Assembly (NCBI GenBank): GCA_964637235.1
Contig: CAZWVR010000111.1
Location: forward strand, 1 to 6,638
DNA length: 6,638 bases
Origin: CAZWVR01 sp964637235
GTDB lineage: Bacteria; Bacteroidota; Bacteroidia; Bacteroidales; S143-33
Reading direction: 5' to 3'
Shown: piece by piece, positions 1-4,807 of the stretch
Position numbering within the stretch: position 1 is the first letter of the stretch
How the letters are laid out: each line of letters begins with the position of its first letter
Program-made: the position numbers and the translations under genes
The notes under the pieces: generated by a model
The model's database searches: none
What the model was told of the DNA's origin: nothing
Seen by the model: the letters and a program-made list of their open reading frames with translations, nothing else

Positions 1-519
1 CATAACCAGAATTTCAATGCTTACAAGAGGCAACATTTTAGCAATAAAATTAACAATAGAGATTCCCCATTTATGCCATAAAAATAAATTTTGAGGATTG
101 CCAATAGGTGTTATAGCAGAGCCTACATTTGATGCAATAGCTTCATATACAATTAGTTTTGAAATATCATTTTTTATGCATTTCTGAATCATATTTGTTA
201 TAGGAATGATAATAAAAAGAGAAATATCATTGGTAAACAGTGCAGATAGCAATATTGTTAAACCTAAAATTACTAATGCCAAAGTTCGTTCGTTATGTAT
301 ATTATCAATAAGATGTTTTATGAAGGGTATTAAAGCACCTGATTGATTTATTCCAGTAATTACAATCAGAAGGCTGGCTAAACTCAATAATGTATGCCAA
401 TGGATAAATTTTGGATATTTTCTTATTAGCTCAGGAAATAACGTAGAAATCAAGATCAATATAATTATCGCAATGAATAAAATAATTTCTCTATGTATCA
501 GAGCTATAAGTTTTTTCAT
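1..519 (-). CDS. ArsB/SLC13-type ion transporter (permease), N-terminal part only
   Basis: Only the first 173 codons are inside the window; the C-terminal part lies beyond position 1. The start is the ATG at 517-519, fixed by an in-frame TGA four codons upstream (529-531). The visible part is very hydrophobic. A short basic N-terminus is followed by a membrane helix (about residues 11-28), a second segment starting WHTLLSLASLLIVITGI (41-57) and ending before an SGA turn, and a third at about 80-110 that contains FTNDISL (95-101). The key signature is NVGSAITPIGNPQNL (131-145). This re-entrant TPIGNPQN loop is typical of the ion transporter superfamily (ArsB, NhaD, SLC13/DASS, YbiR-like permeases), where it contributes to substrate or sodium binding in the inner membrane. 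The family is fairly secure. The substrate (arsenite, dicarboxylate, sulfate or other anion) cannot be told. It is the last gene visible in the same-strand series, 141 bp downstream of the RNA ligase. Confidence 0.85.
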   Translation of the reverse strand, partial: MKKLIALIHREIILFIAIIILILISTLFPELIRKYPKFIHWHTLLSLASLLIVITGINQSGALIPFIKHLIDNIHNERTLALVILGLTILLSALFTNDISLFIIIPITNMIQKCIKNDISKLIVYEAIASNVGSAITPIGNPQNLFLWHKWGISIVNFIAKMLPLVSIEILVM

Positions 520-660
520 TATACGGGATCAATACTGGTACAAATTAAATAAATTAATTGATTAGTTAATGGGGTAGGGGTTGAAAAAATAAATAGTTAT
601 CCTTTACTCAATCTCAATGAATATTTTGTCGGTGTTACTGTGTATTTTTAAAAATTAGGT
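520..660. other. Intergenic spacer between RNA ligase and transporter
   Basis: This 141-bp AT-rich spacer has no coding potential that I can support. It contains a G-rich patch (571-580, GGGGTAGGGG on the plus strand) and a short palindrome, ATTTTTAAAAAT, just after the RNA ligase stop. A weak -7-like octamer (TTAATTTG on the minus strand, 541-548) lies about 20 bp upstream of the transporter ATG, but it has one mismatch to TAnnTTTG and no matching TTTG box upstream. Neither a convincing promoter nor an intrinsic terminator is visible, so whether the transporter has its own promoter is undecided. Confidence 0.5.
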
Positions 661-1890
661 CTATTTTTCTTTTTTACGTTTATTTAAATAGTCCTCAGTG
701 AAATATTTTATTACATGTTTTTTTGAGTTTTGCATTATTGCTATTATATTTTCACTACTGACCTCTTCTTTTAAACCGTATTTTAGGATATAATTAGAAA
801 TTATCCAACTATAAAACTGATTTTCAGCTTGTTTTATATTAGTATTTATGAAAAAGAAAATATCTTTTCTTTCTGTGATATCTTTCATTTTTTCTTTCCA
901 GTTGCTAATTTTTTCTCTGATATTTTCTAAAAAGTCAAAGAAATCTTTTCTAATATTTTCTGTTTGTTCTATATCTTGTTCTTTATTAGAGTTTTTTAGT
1001 TGTGCAATAAAATCGTCAATTGAGTTGTCTAAAATTTTAAGCACAATTTTTTTTATCATTTGCCTGCCATAAGGCGCATTTGTAGATAAATACCAGTGTG
1101 TTTTCATTTTATAGCGATCGCCAGTATTCAGTACAAGGACAAAACCTTCAAAATTTTCGCTTTTTTCTCGGAGTTCTTGTATTTGTTCGTAATTAAGCTT
1201 CCAGCGTTTAGGTATATTCTCGTTTGTTAAAAACGTGTTAGTTCTTTTATAACCGATTTTCTCTCGCAATTCGTCCGTATCTTCAAATTCTATATATTTT
1301 CCACTGAAGTTTTCCCTTAATACTAATAGTTTAATAAAAGCTTTTTTATATTTGACCAAAATTTTTCTTTCCGGTGTATAAAATTCAAATACAGGTGTTA
1401 TCTCTTTTTTTAATACGAATTCTACGAAATTTTGTAAATCTTCATACCATTCTTGCTGCGATATAAACTTAATAAAACTTTGAGCAGTTTCACTAAATGG
1501 CACTTTTTTGCTTTTCCATATTATTTTTTTATTTTGAGTTAAAAATGGGTGAACCATAGAGCCGTCAATTTTGCTTTGTATTTGCATAGTTTTATGAAAA
1601 ACTTCACGGATTTTTGCCTCGTTGTACTGATATTCTTCTATGTTAAAAAATTTATGTAATGGACGGCTTACAATAATATCTCTATCTAATGAAAACGTAA
1701 TCCCTCTTAATTCTTTTAAATACGGACTAAGGGACGTTATACTCAATGGTGGGGAAACGTTATAGTAATATGATCTAAAATTTTCATCTTCCACATTAAA
1801 ATCTGTGAACTTGAAAAAAGGTTGTTTCTTTTGAATAAATTCTTTTATAGAAGCATAAAATTCACTATGACTTTTTATTTCTTTAAACAT
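661..1890 (-). CDS. T4 Rnl1-family ATP-dependent RNA ligase
   Basis: The 409-residue protein is a covalent nucleotidyltransferase that should join RNA 3'-OH and 5'-phosphate ends through enzyme-AMP and RNA-adenylate intermediates. Every Rnl1 landmark is present. Upstream of the active site are ELRGITF (R62, matching the essential T4 R54) and RPLHKFFN (K80, F82, matching T4 K75, F77). Motif I is KIDGS with nucleophile K107. WKSKK (126-129) fits the T4 K117/K119 region. Motif III is FEF with E169, followed by a strand and LLVLRENFSGKYI (188-200), close to the T4 pattern. Motif IV is EGFV with E248, and motif V is KMK with K261 and K263. The E248-to-K261 spacing equals that of T4 E227-K240. Residues 275-409 form a lysine-rich, probably helical C-terminal domain, where T4 Rnl1 has its tRNA-specificity domain. 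An in-frame TAA three codons upstream fixes the ATG. The gene lies 80 bp after aroK and no 5'-kinase/3'-phosphatase partner is in view. T4 residue numbers are from memory. The family is secure; the RNA substrate is unknown. Confidence 0.93.
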   Translation of the reverse strand: MFKEIKSHSEFYASIKEFIQKKQPFFKFTDFNVEDENFRSYYYNVSPPLSITSLSPYLKELRGITFSLDRDIIVSRPLHKFFNIEEYQYNEAKIREVFHKTMQIQSKIDGSMVHPFLTQNKKIIWKSKKVPFSETAQSFIKFISQQEWYEDLQNFVEFVLKKEITPVFEFYTPERKILVKYKKAFIKLLVLRENFSGKYIEFEDTDELREKIGYKRTNTFLTNENIPKRWKLNYEQIQELREKSENFEGFVLVLNTGDRYKMKTHWYLSTNAPYGRQMIKKIVLKILDNSIDDFIAQLKNSNKEQDIEQTENIRKDFFDFLENIREKISNWKEKMKDITERKDIFFFINTNIKQAENQFYSWIISNYILKYGLKEEVSSENIIAIMQNSKKHVIKYFTEDYLNKRKKEK

Positions 1891-1970
1891 TTTTTTTTAT
1901 TTGAGTTAATTAACGGTGAATTTTATCAAGAATAATTAACTTTGAGAATTCAGAGCATAGTTTAAGCATT

Positions 1971-2510
1971 TTAGTTTTTAACAAAAGGGAAGACTAAGTT
2001 TGTATTTTTTATCTGTTGAATTATATCATGTATAATTTCATTTATACTTTTTTCTGCATTGATAATATAATGTGCTTTTGAATAGCATAATATTTCTCGT
2101 TTATGTACTTCTTTTTTAATAAATTCAAGGAGTTGATTATCAGAGAGATTATTAATTAGAGGTCTTTGTTCCCTTTCTTTTTTTAGGCGGTTGTATAGTT
2201 CTGAAATATTCACAGTTAAATATATGCTAATTCCATATTTTTGAATAAATTCTAAATTATTATAGTGGCAGGGCAAACCACCTCCTGTTGCAATAATACA
2301 TTGCTTGCAGTTTAGAGAATATAAAATTTCACGCTCGTATATTCTGAATTTTCTTTCTCCATATTTATAAAATATAGTACTAATACTTTGCTGGAAGCTA
2401 AGCTCGATTTGTTTATCTGTATCATAAAAGGAATAATTAAGGCTCTCGGCAAGTTTTTTACCAATTGTTGACTTACCGGAGCCCATAAATCCAACAAGGT
2501 AAATTCTCAA
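1971..2510 (-). CDS. aroK: Shikimate kinase, TTG start
   Basis: The 179-residue cytoplasmic enzyme transfers phosphate from ATP to the 3-hydroxyl of shikimate, the fifth step of the chorismate pathway. The Walker A loop is GFMGSGKST (7-15, K13). Shikimate-binding residues are in YDTD (D30, D32), GERKFR (R56) and the TGGG loop (75-78). The mobile LID holds REQRPL (113-118, R116), and R138 with Y143 in KREILCYSKA fits the last conserved substrate arginine block. Length is normal for a monofunctional AroK, with a slightly long C-terminus. The start is TTG at 2508-2510. An in-frame TAA lies three codons upstream, and the first internal ATG (residue 9) would cut the Walker loop, so no ATG start is possible. 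The TTG overlaps the stop of the upstream mini-protein gene as TTGA, which suggests coupled translation. Two positions before the first strand (IYLVG) is a usual place for an AroK start, which supports the choice. Confidence 0.96.
   Translation of the reverse strand: MRIYLVGFMGSGKSTIGKKLAESLNYSFYDTDKQIELSFQQSISTIFYKYGERKFRIYEREILYSLNCKQCIIATGGGLPCHYNNLEFIQKYGISIYLTVNISELYNRLKKEREQRPLINNLSDNQLLEFIKKEVHKREILCYSKAHYIINAEKSINEIIHDIIQQIKNTNLVFPFVKN
2507..2510 (-). promoter_or_regulatory. TTGA stop/start overlap (mini-protein to aroK)
   Basis: Read on the minus strand, these four bases are TTGA. TTG is the aroK start codon and TGA is the stop of the upstream mini-protein gene. No Shine-Dalgarno-like sequence precedes the TTG (the sequence there is ATAAACAAAG). 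aroK translation therefore probably depends on ribosomes that have just ended on the upstream gene. The coupling is inferred from the overlap and weak start codon, not shown. Confidence 0.75.
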
Positions 2511-2716
2511 CTTTGTTTATTGTTTTTATTTTTGTTCTTTTCATGTTTATAGATCTCTCTACCACCATATATCATACCAGCAGCGACAAGAAATATCAGA
2601 CCTCCATCTATGGGAATATCTTGGGGAGGAGGTGGCGGCGGTTGTGCACTTATAATACTTGCTGAAAAAATTAGAAACATTGTTAAAACTAAAATTAGTA
2701 TCGTTTTTCTTTTCAT
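2507..2716 (-). CDS. Small exported protein with poly-proline and PIDGG C-terminal anchor/sorting motif
   Basis: I chose the ATG at 2714-2716 (69 residues, MKRKTIL...), because the only start further upstream is a TTG three codons earlier and a K-R-K n-region fits a signal peptide. Residues 1-24 form a signal peptide with a likely signal peptidase I site at SA/QPP, leaving an N-terminal glutamine. The mature part is tiny: six prolines (26-31, 2624-2641), then QDIPIDGG (32-39), a hydrophobic stretch LIFLVAAGMIYGG (40-52), and a polar, lysine/asparagine-rich tail. The pattern PIDGG + hydrophobic AAG..YG + basic tail recurs in short secreted proteins of Bacteroidota; I recall it being named a PID-CTERM sorting domain, though I could not check this. 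Its role is unknown. It lies 36 bp downstream of the T9SS cargo gene and overlaps aroK by 4 bp, so it is probably in the same transcript. The six consecutive prolines predict need for elongation factor P. Confidence 0.8.
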   Translation of the reverse strand: MKRKTILILVLTMFLIFSASIISAQPPPPPPQDIPIDGGLIFLVAAGMIYGGREIYKHEKNKNKNNKQS

Positions 2717-2752
2717 AATATACAAGTTTTATTTAGCCTTTTGCTTTTTTTT

Positions 2753-4708
2753 TTATAACGTTATGATGACTTTTTCAGTATATACTTTTTTAGGTGAATA
2801 ATATTTTACAATATAAGACCCAGGGGCTACATTTAGATCGATTTTCTTATATGTGTTATGTATATAACCGTTATATACTTCCCTTCCCAGTTCATCAAAT
2901 ATTCTGATTTGACCGTTTAGTTCCTCTAAATTAGGAATGCTAATATAAACAAATTTTTGATCAGAATAAATTTTTACTTCACTACCTTTTCCATACAATA
3001 CATCAGTAGGTTGCGGAGATGGATTTTCTGTATAGTAGCCTAATAAGAAGAATCTTCCACGATATTCACCTGCATTTAAATGTACTGTATAGTCCTGAGA
3101 GGTAAGGTCTATATAGTTAGTATTTTGGTCAGTTTTATCAATGAGTACTACTTTTGAGAAATCCAGATTGTTGTAGTCAGGTAATGAAAAGGTATAATCA
3201 GCGTCTTCCTTAGCCACAACGCCCAGAGGTATTGAAACATAATCTACATCATAGTCAATTGGTAATGTATTGAAAGCTAACGGTATAGCGGTTGGCAGTA
3301 AAGAAGTCATAGAGTAAATTTGTGGAACGTTGTTATATAATGCAAAGGCTTTTGGAGCATCATTTATGTCTTCACCCCAGCTTGCATTATTCTCCCAAAA
3401 ACGTACCATTGTTTCGTCGTATTTATTTGCGTTGTTGTCGGTGATACGTAATTTGAAATAGGTAAAGTTAGGTTTTTCTTGATAATCAGATCCTTTGAAC
3501 ATTGGATTGGCAGCGTGAACAGCTGCAGATTTAGGAATTTGAAATGTTAGTCCAGAGGTTGAAGAAGCTTTTACAAAAAAGCCTTGGAATTCTCTAATAT
3601 AGCGTGCTGTATTATCTTGATTTAAAGTTTGTCCCTGTCCTTGGTCGTGGTCGTCTGGCGAACCGTTATTATAATATACATAATTGCCATTGTCTCCGTC
3701 CCACATATAAACTGTATTTTTAATTCCGCTTCCTCTTGATATTGCGTCCCAGTCTATTGCACTTTGGTATGGATTGCCAAGCAATATCCAGCCATCATAA
3801 TAACCGTCGTTTCCGTCATTGAAAGTGTATGAAAGAAAGCTTGATAAGTCGTAAGAGTTTGCAATATTAAGTTGTGATGAATTTGCTACAAATTCATGGG
3901 TAATGTTTGCCTCATTATATGTAATGTATCCTTTACCAACTTCTAATGGGTTAGAAGCAGATTGGTCTGCTATTTGGGCATTATACCATGCTTGTGGGAA
4001 ATTATATGTAGAAGATGTCCAATTAGAATAATCTGTAGTTGAGGGGTTTGGATTTGCGTCATAAGTTTCATCATACCAATATAAATTAGGATTAAAATTT
4101 CCTGTAGAAGGGGAATGGTCAAAAATATCGTCCGTTGCGTTGCTTACTGGCATACTTATATATTGCCAACGTCCAGCAATTTTAAATGTTCTATGCAAAT
4201 GTATTGAGCCACTTCCTGAATAACTGGTTTGATTATATATTAGTGATCCGGTGGGATCTTCTGCTCCTGAGCCTTCCAGTAGATGTAGATCTCCATTTAG
4301 TGTTAAGGTTCCGTTGATAGTTATTCCACTACCGGAGGGGACGTTGACTGTGGAGCCGTTTTGAATGTCAACTTTTTCAAAATTAACATAGTTAGTTATC
4401 ACGCCATCGCTATTAGTCTGATTGGCAGTTATAGTATGCGTACCTGATGGGAATACAACAGTACCGTTGTTGTCAACATTTACAAATACGTTATTTGAAG
4501 CATTATTTGTAAAGTCGCCTTCAACTACCATATAACCGTCTAAGTCAATACTTCCGTCGTTATGGACATAATTGCCATTGCTTCCTCCGTCAATATAAAA
4601 ATATGTATTAGAAGCGATAACAATATTAGCGCCGTCATTGATAACCCCTTGGGCGAATGCCCATATAGAAGTTAATATTAACCCTATTAGCAGAATGATT
4701 TTTTTCAT
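2753..4708 (-). CDS. Secreted protein with type IX secretion (type A) C-terminal sorting domain
   Basis: This is a 651-residue exported protein of unknown specific function. Residues 1-19 are a signal peptide (MKKIILLIGLIL..., cleavage AFA/Q). Residues 20-160 are rich in N, G, T and V, with short repeated strands such as GTVVFPSGTHTI and GTLTLNGDLHLL, suggesting a beta-helix-like or adhesin-like stalk. The central part has phrases common in large Bacteroidota cell-surface proteins: GRWQYISMPVS (179-189), GWILLGNPYQSAIDWD (306-321) and EFQGFFVKA (373-381). The C-terminal ~75 residues (about 577-651) match the Por secretion tail: VKIYS..., GQIRIFDELGREV (599-611), a PGSYIVKYYS strand (629-638) and the final EKVIIT. 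Family knowledge says such tails direct transport through the T9SS outer-membrane translocon, after which the tail is normally cleaved. No catalytic motif was recognised, so adhesion or a surface-matrix role is only a guess. A putative promoter lies directly upstream, and the PIDGG mini-protein and aroK follow. Confidence 0.9.
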   Translation of the reverse strand: MKKIILLIGLILTSIWAFAQGVINDGANIVIASNTYFYIDGGSNGNYVHNDGSIDLDGYMVVEGDFTNNASNNVFVNVDNNGTVVFPSGTHTITANQTNSDGVITNYVNFEKVDIQNGSTVNVPSGSGITINGTLTLNGDLHLLEGSGAEDPTGSLIYNQTSYSGSGSIHLHRTFKIAGRWQYISMPVSNATDDIFDHSPSTGNFNPNLYWYDETYDANPNPSTTDYSNWTSSTYNFPQAWYNAQIADQSASNPLEVGKGYITYNEANITHEFVANSSQLNIANSYDLSSFLSYTFNDGNDGYYDGWILLGNPYQSAIDWDAISRGSGIKNTVYMWDGDNGNYVYYNNGSPDDHDQGQGQTLNQDNTARYIREFQGFFVKASSTSGLTFQIPKSAAVHAANPMFKGSDYQEKPNFTYFKLRITDNNANKYDETMVRFWENNASWGEDINDAPKAFALYNNVPQIYSMTSLLPTAIPLAFNTLPIDYDVDYVSIPLGVVAKEDADYTFSLPDYNNLDFSKVVLIDKTDQNTNYIDLTSQDYTVHLNAGEYRGRFFLLGYYTENPSPQPTDVLYGKGSEVKIYSDQKFVYISIPNLEELNGQIRIFDELGREVYNGYIHNTYKKIDLNVAPGSYIVKYYSPKKVYTEKVIITL

Positions 4709-4726
4709 TTTAGATTTTTTTTTATC

Positions 4727-4745
4727 CTTATAAAATTATTATAAG
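4727..4745. repeat. Perfect 7-bp inverted repeat (CTTATAA-N5-TTATAAG)
   Basis: The two arms CTTATAA and TTATAAG are separated by AATTA. The repeat lies 19-37 bp upstream of the T9SS cargo ATG and covers the putative -7 element at 4731-4738. It could be a protein-binding site (operator) or a weak hairpin in the leader. In sequence this AT-rich, chance is a real alternative. It is too A/T-pure to act as a strong terminator for the dehydratase gene upstream. Confidence 0.35.
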
Positions 4746-4762
4746 AAAAAATATTTTGCAAA
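4731..4762 (-). promoter_or_regulatory. Putative Bacteroidota-type promoter of the T9SS cargo gene
   Basis: Read on the minus strand, TTTG (4759-4762) is followed after 20 bp by TAATTTTA (4731-4738). The Bacteroidota consensus for the primary sigma factor is a TTG/TTTG box near -33 and TAnnTTTG near -7; here the last base of the -7 box differs. The position fits a short leader of about 15-20 nt before the ATG at 4708. The background is very AT-rich, so this is suggestive only. Confidence 0.4.
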
Positions 4763-4807
4763 TTTTTTTTATAATTGACTTGCCTTGTTTTGATAAATAG
4801 ACAAATT

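Noticed and set aside
571..580. GGGGTAGGGG as a G-quadruplex or regulatory motif
   Set aside because: Only two G-tracts are present, so a standard quadruplex cannot form. It is an isolated patch in the spacer with no repeats.
848..1072. Plus-strand open frame of 74 codons with a hydrophobic, membrane-like product
   Set aside because: It lies opposite the well-supported RNA ligase. Its F/I/S-rich content is what the complement of Lys/Glu-rich AT-rich codons gives. No independent start signal was seen.
661..1890. Horizontal transfer of the RNA ligase inferred from base composition
   Set aside because: The gene is very AT-rich, but so are aroK and the spacers next to it, so composition alone does not mark it as foreign.
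1927..1934. TATTCTTG (minus strand) as a promoter for the RNA ligase
   Set aside because: It has one mismatch to TAnnTTTG and no TTTG box at the right distance upstream. The sequence is AT-rich enough for this to arise by chance.
1891..1970. Intrinsic terminator between aroK and the RNA ligase
   Set aside because: No GC-containing stem followed by a T-run was found on the minus strand; only short A/T complementarities are present.
2312..2497. Minus-strand open frame of 61 codons inside aroK
   Set aside because: It is an out-of-frame shadow of aroK, which has all its motifs in the other frame.
2755..2764. Palindrome ATAACGTTAT at the end of the T9SS cargo gene
   Set aside because: It is only 10 bp and falls within the last codons and stop of the gene, so coding constraint plus chance explain it.
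2610..2801. Plus-strand open frame encoding a glycine run
   Set aside because: The glycine run is the antisense of the six proline codons of the mini-protein. The frame crosses two minus-strand genes and has no promoter.
4746..4807. Terminator after the dehydratase gene
   Set aside because: There are A- and T-runs but no stem of useful strength before them. The nearby CTTATAA repeat is A/T-only and lies too close to the next gene.
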